Below the pieces are notes generated by a model. It had not been told where the DNA came from. It saw nothing but the letters and a program-made list of their open reading frames with translations, and searched no databases. From Larix sibirica (lineage: Eukaryota; Streptophyta; Pinopsida; Pinales; Pinaceae), in the NCBI GenBank assembly GCA_004151065.3, contig NWUY0300004964.1, positions 42,573-73,501 on the forward strand: DNA of 30,929 bases, given 5' to 3'. Made by a program: the position numbers and the translations under genes. How positions within the stretch are numbered: position 1 is the first letter of the stretch; each line of letters begins with the position of its first letter. Below are positions 1-11,124 of this stretch, one piece after another.

Positions 1-983
1 TAAAAGCAAAAGGAGGGAAACCATCAAATACCACCGTCTAATACTAGTGGCTTCCCAATACCATGGGACAATATTCCACTATCTAAAATTTCTATAAAAA
101 GGTGGTGGAGGCCCCCCATTTGAACATGCATTCACTCTTCCCTACCAAGACTCTGCTAAAATTCCTAATGTAACTGTAGACTCCCTTTGAGCTTGTGTTT
201 CCCTCATTTTAGTTTAGTTTTGGCCACCATTTGACCATTTGAAGGAGAGTAAGGGACATTGGAAACCCAAAGCACCAACGTTCGTATGGTTGCAAGGGCC
301 CCCTATCTACTCACCATTCAGGTAGCCCATGTTGTGAATCTCTGTTTACTATAATACAAACCCATTATTCGATTCATGGGTGTTTGACATGTTAGTTTTC
401 ATTTTACTGCAATAATAATTGGAATATTTACTTTTATTTTTATTTGCATGCACATCACATTCACAAACTGTTACTAGGAATCTCATAGCTCTTAGTAAGT
501 GTCCTTTTGCACTAGCTCATGTGAATAACCTAGTTACAGTACGACTTGGGGGTGGGTGAGTAGAAATCCCATTCAATGACGATTACTTTTCTTGGTGGGA
601 GCATCTAATCATAGAGATCGACGAATTTCCCTCTGCTAGGACCGACTTTAGTTGAGATCTTGATATGGTAGCCCCCCCTGGGAGCGCACTTGACGCAATT
701 GGTAGGTCTCATTTGTGACATTTTAAATTTTATTTCATTTTTACGTTTTGTTATAAATTGAAGACAAAATACATGTTTTTGTATGGATTTTAACACATCT
801 CTACAATCATGAAAAATATAGGACCAGTTCATCCAACAGGACTTCCCTACTTCCGACGGAGGCTACGGGAGGGGGAAGGTCCTAATGCTACTGTCAAATT
901 AGAAAATGTTAGGACCAACTTGAGTAGTTTAACATACAACATCCCAAAGAACAAAATCGAGGATATTCCAAAGACACTATAGA
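1..983 (+). pseudogene. Coding-like relic, possibly a spliced gene fragment
   Basis: Not recognised. Plus-strand translation gives coding-looking blocks joined by frame changes and stops: about 18-110 (contains GFPIPWDNIPL and KRWWRPP), 110-330 (contains FEHAFTLPYQDS, then HWKPKAPTFVWLQGPPIYSPF), 560-704 (contains DDYFSWWEHL and DMVAPPGSALDAIG) and 821-983 (contains GPVHPTGLPYFRRRL). A possible intron lies at 705-820, with a GTAGGT donor and a TATAG acceptor; joining across it keeps the frame and recreates a Gly codon. Another acceptor-like TTACAG precedes 541. At least four in-frame stops and one shift argue that it is dead. Alternatives are an unfamiliar transposon gene or chance open frames. 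The aromatic-rich, non-repetitive composition favours former coding sequence, but confidence is low. Confidence 0.3.
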
Positions 984-1797
984 GGAAGATCATTCGGGTG
1001 CCATGATCTTGGGTCTAGTGCTTCCAGAAGGTGGTCACCATGCTTTTGTACTTCCATAGGAGTTAGATTTTAGGTGAACCCTAGTATTATTATTGATTGT
1101 ATGAATATGAGGCCAATAACGCCCATTTTTTACATGTTTTGATCCATATTTTTTGCGGATGTATAAACTTTTTATATTTTTAAGACTTTTTATCTATCTA
1201 TATATATCGACAGATGTTTTGTTTTGGTGTACTTATTTACATTGTCTATGAAAATGCATATTATCTACGTGTTGTTTTTATGTGTTCTAAATAATACAAA
1301 TGGCGATCTAGAATATAGTTAGCATATGCATCAATGATTATATTTTTTTTTTTGGGACATGATTATAAGTAATATAAATGAATTGTCGATCAAGTAATTG
1401 AATAGGAAAAAACTGATGAAGTAGAACAAGATTTAGAACCTTATACTCACCATTAAGTTGTGAAACAATTAGCTATGAATTCAGACAAACTTCTAGATAT
1501 AATATTCCATTCGAAATGGAATCACCAAGGAGCTCTATCACAACACTGTACTCAACCATAATTTTTGTAGCTTTCCCGAGACAAGCACCTCTTGATAAAA
1601 CTAACTGAATGGTGGGATACTAAATCACCCATGCATTTGAGGCAAGGTTTCAAGTATGGAGACTAGCACCATCCACGAATCCTAACATTTTTCTCATTGA
1701 CATCTGAAAACACAAACAACAAACCTACATAAGAGTCACACCAAAATAAACACCTATACAACTGTACAACTATGACATACAAGAAAAATAACATGAA
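984..1797. other. AT-rich stretch, no gene; probable 3' flank of element A
   Basis: No coding frame could be supported. The part next to 1798 should hold the 3' untranslated region of element A. Read on the minus strand, a purine run (GAGAAAAA) is followed by TGTTAGGATTCG starting at 1687, which could be a polypurine tract and LTR start. No matching second LTR was found in the window, so this boundary is only a guess. The rest is simple AT-rich sequence. Confidence 0.35.
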
Positions 1798-2963
1798 TCA
1801 AGCATAGTACTTCTTCAAATATATCCAATTTCTAGGCTCACAAAACTTATTCCCTTCGTAATTAGTCATCTCATAAGCAGCTTCATTTAAAAATTTCAAG
1901 ACAATATACATACCGAGCCACATCAATTTAAACTTACCGTCCTGCAACAGTTATTTATCCTAATCATAGAGCAAGACAAGATCTCCTTATGATAAAACCC
2001 TTGTACATGCAAACTTATCATGCAGAATCTTATCCCATTTCTTATGTGCTTCATTTTTCGTGGTGGGATCCCAATGTTGTTCATTGAGATGTTCTAGGAA
2101 AACTAAGCGCTCTTCCAAATTTGAACTTTCGGGTAAAAGTTGAATAACTAAATTTAACGAAGGAATATCACATTCAATCGAGAGGATTGCTTCAACCCCA
2201 TGAATGAGTTGAAAAGGAGAAAAACCCATAGCAGTCTTAGCGATCATTCAGTAAGCCCATAAAGAATATATCATAACCTGCTAATTGGACCTACTAGCGT
2301 TCATCGTCCTCTAGAGCATGTTCTTCAAGGTCTTATTGACAACTTCAACTTGAACATTAGCTTGGGGGTAAAAAGGTGAAGAATGTTATTATTTAAACTC
2401 CAACATAGTGGTCAATTCATTCATCATATGATTTGAAACTTTCAACCATGGTAAGTGAAAATTTCACGTCGGATACCAAAATGTGTAATAATATGATTGA
2501 ATATGAAATAAGAAGCACTTTCCCTGTCACTGCGGAAATTAGACATGGAATCCTCTCATTTCATAAAATAGTCAACAACCAATATGATATACTGGTTCCA
2601 CCCAGCCAAGCCTAGGTTGCAAGTCATGTAATCAATTCCCCAATTGGTGAAGGGACCTACAATGATCATAGGAAACAATGGATAAGGGTGTGCATGGATC
2701 TTCTTAGTACAAATTTGACAACCATGACACTTTTTAGCCACTTCAACACAAGCTTTAAATATTGTAGGCCAAAAGTATCTAGCACCAATTTTTTGTTGGG
2801 CAGTCGCAAAACCAAAAAGATGACCTCCACATGCTCCACTGTGAGTGTCATTTAAAACATACTCAGTTTCCTCATGAGTTAAGAAAAGACATAAAATAGA
2901 ATCAACCCCTCGACAATAGAAGGTATCACTGATGATAAGGTAATTCTTTACATTATGTTTCAA
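1798..2963 (-). pseudogene. Element A integrase (relic)
   Basis: Integrase inserts retrotransposon cDNA into chromosomes. The N-terminal zinc-binding part is visible at about 2680-2870 (SGACGGHLFG, then CHGCQIC). The core follows with the first catalytic Asp in GIDYMT and the Glu in QVEVVNKTL near 2335. The second Asp, expected in a TDHG motif, appears as Tyr (FTYHG) near 2450, in a shifted frame. Beyond it come GFSPFQLIHGVEAILSIE (about 2160-2230) and the C-terminal GKFKLMWLGMY and EPRNWIYLKKYYA before the stop. Several in-frame stops and at least two shifts are present. It is the 3' end of the element A pol. Loss of the second Asp means that it could not have been catalytic even if the frame were open. 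Confidence 0.85.
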
Positions 2964-3634
2964 ACGTCATCGCTCATATCTTGAAAAAGACTTAGGACAG
3001 TTGAGAGTTTGGAGATATATCAAGATCTCTCCATTCCAAGGATTAGATGAAGAGATGAGAAAGATATACTCATCAATTAGTGAGTCATATTTAGTATTAT
3101 CACATTCTTGAATAGGGAACTTTGAAATAAGCTCGGAAAAGACCAAAGATTTGATAGACTTAGAAGATTGAATATTTAAGTCAAACTCCTACAAAATCAC
3201 AATCCATTTATTGAATTTTCCATCGATTATTTGTCAAGTAAAAACATACTGAAATGGATTGAGATATAAAACTACAATTTTCTTATGCAACAATATATAA
3301 TGTTGAAGTCTTTGGACTGAGAAAACAACCACAACAACTAAGTTTTCAATGTTTGAATATTTCAGTTCAGGCCCAGCCAAAGCACGATTGAGATAATAAA
3401 TGATGTGTTTTTGAAAAATCTTATCTTCCTGGACTAAAACTATGCAATACTGGACTCTAATGCGGCCACATATAACAAAATATCCTTTGTATAATTCGAC
3501 AGACTGAGCAAGGGGTCTGTCAAAAGAGATTTCTTAAAAGAATCAAAAGAAGCTTGGGAAACTTCATCCCATACAAATGGGACCACTCCCTTTAGTAATC
3601 GCATGAAACCTTTCGTAATCTTGGCATAGTTCAT
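2964..3634 (-). pseudogene. Element A RNase H (relic)
   Basis: RNase H removes the RNA strand during reverse transcription. The block opens with a typical RT/RNase H connection (ITKGFMRLLKG, then FDSFKKSLLTDPLL) and YTKDILLY. The family usually has an Asp shortly after this LY; here Glu is seen (AALESS), so an active-site residue may be lost. Further on are HIIYYLNRALAGPELKYS, a tract resembling AVVFSVQRLQHY, and FNKWIVIL with EFDLNIQSS, which match the end of the plant Ty3 RNase H. Stops interrupt the frame. The block leads directly into the integrase zinc-binding domain. Confidence 0.75.
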
Positions 3635-4605
3635 AATAAAATGCTTGGGAAATTTGGATTTTCCTTGGAGGCTCTAAAGTTGGAGAACATTTGTGGGAGG
3701 AGGTAAATTGAAAATGGATCCCACATTCAAAGGGTCAACCATGATCCCTTTACTCAAAGCTATAAAACCTAAGAGTCATCCAGACTCAAACAAAAAATGT
3801 CCTTATTTGGATTCAACTGAATCTTATAGTTCCTACATCACTCAAACACAAGGAGAAGGGGATAGGTATGGTCTTGCCTCTTGAGAATGAGCTACTAAAT
3901 CATCAAGATAAGCTTCAATGATGTGTTTGATATCTTGGAAAGCAAAAGGAATAGCCCATTAAAACATAGCTCCAACATTTTTAAGACTGAATGACATCTT
4001 TCTGTATGCAAAAGTACCACAAGGAAAAATAAATGCAGTTTTATGTTGCTCCTCAAGTCGGATATGTATTTGGTTGTACCCAAAGAATCCATCTATGAAG
4101 GAAAAGACCTCATTTCCAGCACACTCATCAATGATCTAATCGATGAAAGGAGTCAAGAAGTAATCTTTGGGACATGCCTTGTTCATATCCCTAAAATCCA
4201 TACATACTTGGATATTTCCCTACTTCTTGTCTACATGAATGGGATTGGATTCCCATTTTGTAAAGAAACGGGGTAAATAAAGACTGCTTTGAGAAGTTTT
4301 TCAACCTCTTCTTTTATAGTAGCCACTTTCCTAGGATTGACTGGATGAATCTTTTGACGAACATGTTTCACATTCAGATAGGTTTTAATCTCATGTTCTA
4401 CAATGCTGGGATATATCCATGGAATATACTCATATGACCAAGAAAACAAGTCACAAAATTCCTTGAAGAGTTGTGTAAATAACAATCTCCTCAAGTGAAC
4501 AGTTTGCACCAATGTAAACATTTTCCACAACACTAGGATTCCTAGAGATGTTAATCGAAATGGTTTTCGAAATGATGGCCATAATCTCCTTGGCATAAAT
4601 TCCAT
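3635..4605 (-). pseudogene. Element A reverse transcriptase (relic)
   Basis: Reverse transcriptase copies element RNA into DNA. Reading leftwards from 4605: FCDLFSWSYEYIPWIYPSI, VEHEIKTYLN, VRQKIHPVNPRKVATIKEEV, EKLLKAVFIYPV, QVCMDFRDMNKACPKDYF, VFSFIDGFFGYNQIHI (first catalytic Asp), KTAFIFPCGTFAYRKMSF, then YLDDL at 3896-3910 with the paired catalytic Asp residues. All catalytic residues are still readable, but stops interrupt the frame, including TAG at 4136-4138 (PFID*IID, where the family has Gln), TAA in MF*WAI, and TAG before GNIQVCMDF; there are also frameshifts. Spacing and motif order match plant Ty3 RT. Confidence 0.9.
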
Positions 4606-5929
4606 GTTGGGCCAAAGGGTTCAATGGTCAAATCCATTCTCAATCTTATCCAGAGATGGAATAAAATATGAACGATGATGCATATCTTCCTAGGGCCTTT
4701 CAGGCCTTGTTAAGGCTTCCAAGATAAACTCATCTAAATGAATAACAATGTCTAGCTAGACAATCCTAAGATGTGTAGGAATCAACAACCTAGATTAGAT
4801 GAATAGTTTGATCCAACTCCTTAAGAGGGGACAGGTCAATGTATACAGTATCTTGCTAAGTTGCTTGATAAGTTATGTCTTATGTAGACAAGGGTTAGAC
4901 TGCTTTAGAGTGCTGAAATGCTTCCACCGAATCTGATGGAACATGAAGTATCCAAGGATCATCGAGATAAGATGTTCTAAACGATTCTACATGCGAAAAT
5001 GGAACCTTCTCTTCAATCGAAGATAGAGCGGAACCAATAAAGAAGGTAGGAGATGGGATATAACAATTACCCATAAGGGATAGATATAAACAAACCCCCA
5101 CATTATCAGTCACTGGATGCGACTTATCAATTGAAGGGATATTCAATCATGGAGTTGAACTTGGAATATTTCCAGTGAAGGATAACTGATCGATGGTGAC
5201 AATATTTCCTTCATGGGGGAAACACAACACTTGAAAAAATGATGATACAATGGTATCCATTTCATAAGTCCAACTATATCCTAACACTAGATTATAATCG
5301 ATGGTAGCATTGAATACTTCAACCTCCACACAAACGATTTTTCCACCCAACTAGACATGAAAGGATCTAATGATACCATGCAACTGAAAATATATCTTGT
5401 CAAAGGTAGTAAGCAATGTAGGTGATTAGCCAGGTTCCACAGAGCCCAAAGCTTTCCAACAAGACAAATCCATGACACAAGTTGATGCACCCTCATCCAG
5501 AACTATCCTTCCAAAAATATTTGGAGCATGAACCACATTGATCTAGAAGGCCACATGGTATTAAATATGGGGTTTAACATTTGACACATTGAACTTAAAA
5601 ACCTTGCCATTCGAAGGAACGATGTTTCCTAATGTAGATAACAAATCATTCCGTTGTGATGAGAAACATTGAAGAACCTCAAGAGATGACATGGCACGCG
5701 AAGTTTGAGCTATTTCCTCAATAATAGAATAGTTGGGGGAAGCTCTAGCTTTAGGATTGTGTGATGACATTTTATGAACACCATTTGACACATGAGGCAT
5801 AGTCTCTAACACAATTTTATCTATTGAAATAGGGTTATATGGATCTGGAACTTCCTTACCTTTTGACAAAGGCCCAAGATTTCCATAGTCCTTGGATCGG
5901 GTTGACAATGAGACTCCAGACTTGATCAT
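4606..5929 (-). pseudogene. Element A protease and flanking linker (relic)
   Basis: This is the aspartic protease region that cuts the Gag-Pol polyprotein. The active-site motif DEGAST lies at 5480-5497, within GRIVLDEGASTCVMDLSCW, matching the plant Ty3 form of D-[ST]-G with Glu-Gly in place of the usual Ser/Asp-Gly. Downstream come VEVEVFNATIDYNLVLGYSW and FPHEGNIVTIDQLSF, which are typical of the post-protease segment in this group. Upstream, 5561-5929 (an open stretch of about 122 codons) carries YSIIEEIAQTSRAMSSLEVL, the usual Gag-protease linker. The section 4606-4894 between protease and RT has several stops. The whole block is frameshifted and non-functional. Confidence 0.8.
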
Positions 5930-8173
5930 ATTAATATATTATTGCTCAGAGGATGGAGCATTTTCGGATCCCCCTTGCGCATTTCCACTAGGGTTAGAAG
6001 AGTTAGAAGCTAACTGTCATCCTTGTGGAAAAGGATTAGTCAGAACAATAGGATAGTGTTTTTTTTTACTTAATAGTTTATGGGATTCTTCCATCAATGG
6101 GCATTGATGAGTCAGGTGATATCCCTTATAGAGTTTGCAAGGGAACTTGACATTCCTATGTTTTTTCTTTGTCCCACAAGCATTATTATTCTGTTTATAT
6201 TTATCGTTATTACCCTCTCCTTTTTATTGTTATTATTGTTATTTTTCTTTTTTCCACTAGGATGTTGGTTTCCTTTCTAATTATCCCGTACAATATGCAT
6301 AGAAGATGTTTGGGAAGGAGAGGTGGCAGCAGAATCTTCTCCTGCTATAGAATACTAGATGGAAAAAATTTCATGTGACTATTAACAACTTCAATAGCAT
6401 TATGACAGACTGAACCAACAATGCCATCAACATTTGGTCCAATTTTTGGTTTGGAAGGGTCTATACTAGAAGTTGGTGCATCTTTAATAATTTTGTAAAG
6501 GACCACTAATTGAGAGTATATAAAATATAACGGTTGGGCCTTAAAAATGACATCCTATTTAGTAGTAATTCCTGATGTAGAAACATCCTTGGATATATAA
6601 GGAAACAAGGACATGAGAAACCATTCTAACAGAAACTCAGGGGGGATGGTGGCCTTGATCATTATTTTCCACCTACACCTTTATTATATGTGATACAAGA
6701 TATGGGTATATTTTTCTTGCCTAAATTGAGACAACATATTAGTACCAGAATCATACCGGACGAGAAGCTAAAAATAGTTCAAAAATACTATTGCTAGATC
6801 ATGAAAGCAATTGTATGATGAACTAGGCAACTTGAAATACCATTTTGCATCAACTCTAGTGAGTGTGAATTGAAACAGACTCAACTGAATAGAATCTTCA
6901 TTCATCGAATTCGAGGAACAACATAGATGAAAAGTGGTAACATGATCACCGGGATCTTCAATGGTTTTCCCTTCAAACTTTGGAATTTATAAGGGCAATT
7001 TGGTTGGAATTGGAGGCCAATTAGGATTGTGTCACACCAGATCATTCATTAGTTTCGATAGATATGGTAAGTTCAAAAATGATAGAAAAGGGAGTCTTTC
7101 TTGCATGGAAAAATAAGTTGGTAGGAACCTTGGGTTGGGAAGTTCCTGCTACCAAAATTCCTAAGAGATAGATAGGGGTTTCCCCCTATCACAGTTTGCA
7201 CAACACTTTTTCATGTAAACAGATTCCAATGTCTATGCATAGAGTTTCCCTAGAAAGAATACCTTGCACACAATTTGAATGGGCCTAATAAAATCTACCC
7301 CTAGTTGGTATCCTAGTGGATGGTATAAAGTTACTACCACCCCCACTAAACATTGAAAAGGGGGTAGATCTGGAAGGTATAGAGGATGATTGAAAACCAC
7401 CCATTTGAGTATTAAAACCTGTAAATGGGTTCACACTTGAATCATGACCAACAAACTAGATAGGTTTTGTCCAAAAGAGGGAAGGGAAGGGGGGATATGA
7501 CCTCCATGTCAAGGAAAACCTTGGAATGGTGTAGCTGAACATTGAAACCAGTAGTAAGATTCAGAAATAGGGGACTATAAGTAACTAGGAAGTTAGGCAT
7601 ACCTAATGTTATCATACCAGATGTGATGGCATGAGAACCAAAAGGAGATGACAAAACAACATTGAATGATTGAGTAACCCCAGAACCTATAGATGACGAT
7701 GTAGTTCTAAAAGTCGCCACATGAGCTGAAATACCTATGGTTGCATTTAACATTTGGGTATTGACATGAGGAGTAGAAAATACTCCTAGGACAATAGCTA
7801 AAGTGGGAGTCTGACCCTCTACCAAACTTTCCCCTGGATCATCCATAACTAATCCTTTGCTAATATGATAAGCAATTGTTTCTTTCTCAAAACCAATTGG
7901 AATTTGTGCTAATACTAGATCATCATGTCTAGTTAAGGGAGGGTTGTAGGGTTTTACAAATACTTTGGCTTGTAGATATTCAACTTTGGTGATTTGTGGT
8001 GCATAAGTGTATTTTCTTGTAGGTTTTCATTCATCGAGAAAATCAATTGAACTTGTAGGCTCAAAAGAGCCATCTCTATTTGTTCGGATCCCTTGTGAAT
8101 GATGTGGGGGTTCAAATGTAGCTAGAGGAAGATTCTAAATCCTCCTATACCAACAAAGTGATTGGTCTCCCAC
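5930..8173 (-). pseudogene. Element A Gag (relic)
   Basis: Gag is the structural protein of the virus-like particle. The N-terminal part reads GDQSLCWYRRI, FEPTSSIDFLDE, APQITKVEYL and MDDPGESLVEGQ. The matching codon at the start is GTG at 8171-8173, where the second copy has ATG (11553-11555), so the start has been mutated. An open stretch lies at 7442-7846. The central retrotransposon Gag domain at about 6500-6990 contains TTFHLCCSSNSMNEDSIQL and DAKWYFKLP. A single zinc knuckle at 6101-6139 reads CKLYKGYHLTHQC; the second Cys of the CX2CX4HX4C pattern is Tyr, so metal binding would be impaired. Stops include a TAG at 8135-8137 where the second copy keeps CAG. Confidence 0.75.
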
Positions 8174-9163
8174 ACTTAAATATTTTATAACCAATCAAGT
8201 CCTAAGTCCACCTAAATCACTCACAACATAAAGAGCACATCACTAAAAAGAGTCATAGGAAATTAAACTAGGAAAAAATAGGGCCTTTTGAAGTCCAATG
8301 TGGGTTGATTAAATGTCACAGCCAAACAAAAAATGTTGTAGAATTGTTACCAAGGCCTTTGTTGATAGTCCTTCTTGGTGCAAGTCTCCCCACAAGGCAA
8401 GGGACACCCTCCAAGGTTATTACTAGTTTGGATCAATGTTTTTTCAAGGTCGGTAGGAAGCCCCCTACCCTCACTTGTGTGGTACCTAAGACAAGATACT
8501 ATGGTCACCAATCTACAATCGGCATTTGAGGGAACAATCGATGGTTGATATCATATGTTTGGGAAGGGTAGCTAAGCTTGAAACCTCAACAGTACCAGCG
8601 CCTCACGAGGCCCAAATTTTGGTAGTGAAAATATCCCTGTACACACAAAATAAAACAAATGCTTGGTTGAAGTGTCAAGGAGGGTCCCTTCAAATCAACC
8701 TCATACGACCTTGTTCTTAACTCCGATGTTAGTGGAGCTTCTCAGACACACGCTTATGGTGTTGGATTTCTTCCTATCCTTTTGAAAAGAACACTAATTT
8801 TAAAATTTTAATATGATATTGGGTTGTTCACTAACAAACTTTCCCAAGGCCCTATGCTTAAGCTTAATTGGCGAACCCTATCAAAAAATAAAGTTCCAAT
8901 TAATTTTAAATCAAGTTTTATTTTTAAGTGGTTGTTTTTACTCGGGGGAAGGGAAGTGAAATTGGTGGTGTTCTGACACTTACAAGAAATGTGAAAACAA
9001 AATTAAGTATATATAAACGTAAAAATAAAAATCATCCTTAACTATTTTAAGTACTATATGACACTTCTATAAAACAAAAAACTTTTTACTTTTCGTTGTT
9101 TTAACAAAAACTACTTTGAAAAGAAAAAATAAAAAAGAAACTTTTCTCTTTTTCAAAATTGAA

Positions 9164-9168
9164 ATAAA
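9164..9168. repeat. Left target site duplication (ATAAA)
   Basis: Left copy of the 5-bp duplication bracketing the solo LTR; the unoccupied site in the paralogous leader has one copy. Confidence 0.8.
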
Positions 9169-9838
9169 TGTTAGAATAAATTAACCATCTGGACCTTAGT
9201 ATACACTTTTCATTTCTTCATATTGGTTTAGACTAATTTAGTTGGCTTCCTAGTGCATATTTTTTCCACCTTGTGATAGTTTATCCACAATAATGCACAC
9301 TTCCTGCTTTTACTCTGCTTTTATGAGCTAAAGCACCCACTTCCTACTTTTATCCTACTTTTTGGAGCCAAAGCATCATTTTCCTGCTTTTCTCTTGGAT
9401 TAGGATGAACAAGGACTGCTAGGATGAATTAGGAAAGTTTGCCACTTTTTTTCCTCAACCTGTTCCTTCTTTTTCTCCTAAAATCCGCTCACTAGTTGTT
9501 TTTCGGTCACTCATGGTCTACCTAGGCCCACCTAGCCAATTAGTGACCATTCACTAGGCGTTGGAGATTGACACTTGTCATAGATGGGGAATTTGGTCAA
9601 ATCTAAGCCTGCCACATGTGAGCCTTTCGAATGTATTTAGAGGCTCTCGATTTTTACCTATTGTAATATATTTGGATAGGAAACATATTGGCACATGTTA
9701 GAAGAATAATACTTTTTTAATTGGATTTTGTTCCATCTATCAAATTCTATAATTTTTCCCTTTTCTTTGCATCTTTGTGAAAAAACAATTGTGAGGAATT
9801 TTTATGTTGCTAGATCCATTTGTGATAAAAATTTCACA
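9169..9838 (+). mobile_element. Solo LTR with 5-bp target site duplication
   Basis: A 670-bp insertion begins with TGTTAGAATA and ends with ATTTCACA, giving the canonical TG...CA ends of an LTR. It is flanked on both sides by ATAAA (9164-9168 and 9839-9843). The second copy of the leader has the unoccupied site, with a single ATAAA at 12564-12568 running straight into CACTC. There is no internal region, so it is a solo LTR left by recombination between the two LTRs of a full element. The plus orientation is tentative, based on a TATTTAG box near 9634 in the right half. Confidence 0.85.
9298..9398 (+). repeat. 40-bp tandem repeat inside the solo LTR
   Basis: Two full units (9298-9337 and 9338-9377) and a partial third (9378-9398). 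Each unit starts CACTTCCT[GA]CTTTTA and ends in AAAGCA[CT]C. They lie upstream of the TATTTAG box, where U3 enhancer repeats would be expected; that role is inference. Confidence 0.75.
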
Positions 9839-9843
9839 ATAAA
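9839..9843. repeat. Right target site duplication (ATAAA)
   Basis: Right copy of the 5-bp duplication bracketing the solo LTR, identical to the left copy. Confidence 0.8.
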
Positions 9844-10785
9844 CACTCTAATTCAAACAAAAGTTTTTATTTTTTCTTTTTCTTTCAAAAATAGAAAACA
9901 AATTCAAATTTCAAAAGAAAGACATTTTTCTTTTTCTTTTTCAAAACTCAAAAATAACTATTTTTAAATTTTTCAAAGAAAGGAAAGTTTCTCTTCTTCA
10001 AAAAGAAAGACAAACTTTTATGTTTAACTATTGCACAAAAAAAAAGTATCAACAAAATTGTAAAAGTTTTCTTCACTTAATGCACACAGATGCAAATAAA
10101 AGAAGCAAAAAATGACCTTCTTTTTGAAATGCAATAGACAATCAACAATAAAACTTATAAAGTAATAAAAAAATTATCGATTTTTTTTATGATATGGATA
10201 TAAAAGTAAAGGTATAAATAGAAATATTTTATAAGAATTCAAACTGCTAAATGTTTTACAAAAAGCAATCCAAAAAATAGAATTTGGGGAAAAGCCCCCT
10301 AAATCAAAAAATATTCCTATTGTTTTTTTTGTAAAAGAAGTGTTGGCTTCTGAAAATAACAACAAACTTCATTCCCTCACAACCAACTTAGACAATAAGA
10401 AACATACTTTTCCAATTCTAGCAAAGAGAAACTAAAAGTAGAATCCAAAATTGATGTAAATGGGGTGGAAAAGCATAGGTCACATGGATGAAACTGTGTA
10501 GTGTCTTAGTGACATAAATGGACAAAAACAAGTTTTTTTGCAAAAATAGTGAATTCTATAGGAAAAGTATGCAGATGAGTGCATTGTTACCCACCTACAT
10601 GCAGAGGAAAATGAAAAAAACAAATTGATGCCCCAAAACTGAAATTTATTGTCATAACAATTGTAAGATTAAAATATACTAGGATGAGATAAGAAAGACT
10701 ACGAAAATCAATAAAAACAAAGCAAAAACAGACCAAAAATCAAACAACAAAAAAAATCCCTAACTACCCAAAATAGTAAAACATC

Positions 10786-11124
10786 ATAACAGATGTCCTG
10801 GAGTATTACATTGGTACAAGTCTAAACTGTGTGAACAGATGTCCTGGAGTAAAACATAGTAAGACACATTTTGATTACCAGTCATTGATGTATACCATTA
10901 ACAAGCACACATGAGCCAACTTACTAATAATTTTGATGAGAGGCAAGGTACCTAGTACAATATAACAAGTGTGAATAAATGTATTGGGATTGAACACTTT
11001 TGGACTCTAATAATCAATGGACCTTGACATATTCCCATGGTTGTTGATGAAAAAAATTTCCNCATGGGAAAATACCACTTCCTCTGATGTGCACAGCTGA
11101 TACAATATCGTCTATGAGACTGGA
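10786..11124. other. Junction spacer between the two element copies, with short repeat
   Basis: This stretch matches neither copy and contains no gene. An 18-bp sequence, AACAGATGTCCTGGAGTA, occurs twice (10788-10805 and 10834-10851), and AGTAAAACAT occurs on both outer sides. It lies exactly where element A homology ends and just before the second copy begins. An ambiguous base is at 11063. Confidence 0.5.

Larger units (their letters stand above)
1798..10785 (-). mobile_element. Element A: decayed Ty3/gypsy LTR retrotransposon
   Basis: The minus strand reads Gag, protease, RT, RNase H and integrase in the Ty3/gypsy order. Domain motifs are clear but broken by stops and frameshifts. The end at 1798 is the stop after the C-terminal integrase motif WIYLKKYYA. 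The gag start lies near 8173, followed upstream by a leader of about 2.6 kb that contains a solo LTR of another family. Homology to the second copy at 11125-13505 stops near 10785, so the 5' LTR of element A is missing. The 3' LTR was not identified. The integrase has a GPY/F-like end without a visible chromodomain, which suggests a Tat/Athila-type non-chromovirus lineage; that placement is inference. Confidence 0.85.
8174..10785 (-). other. 5' leader of element A, interrupted by a solo LTR
   Basis: No gene. This is untranslated leader upstream of gag on the minus strand, identified because it aligns with 11556-13505 in the second copy apart from the solo LTR at 9169-9838. Short plus-strand open frames around 8305-8720 are partly shared with the other copy (GASLPTR), but they lie in the leader and show no sign of being proteins. 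The outer half is rich in A and T runs. The 5' LTR expected beyond 10785 is absent. Confidence 0.7.

Noticed and set aside
6080-6378. Hydrophobic plus-strand frames resembling membrane peptides.
   Set aside because: They are antisense to the zinc-knuckle part of element A Gag; the hydrophobic run comes from T-rich antisense sequence.
8305-8720. Plus-strand open frames, one of which has a counterpart at 11645-11881 (GASLPTR).
   Set aside because: They lie in the untranslated leader of a minus-strand element. The similarity is explained by the duplicated leader, and there is no sign of a conserved start, length or known motif.
9061-10160. A- and T-rich runs as AT-rich satellite or origin.
   Set aside because: No regular period apart from the 40-bp LTR repeat; the same runs occur in the paralogous leader, so they belong to the element.
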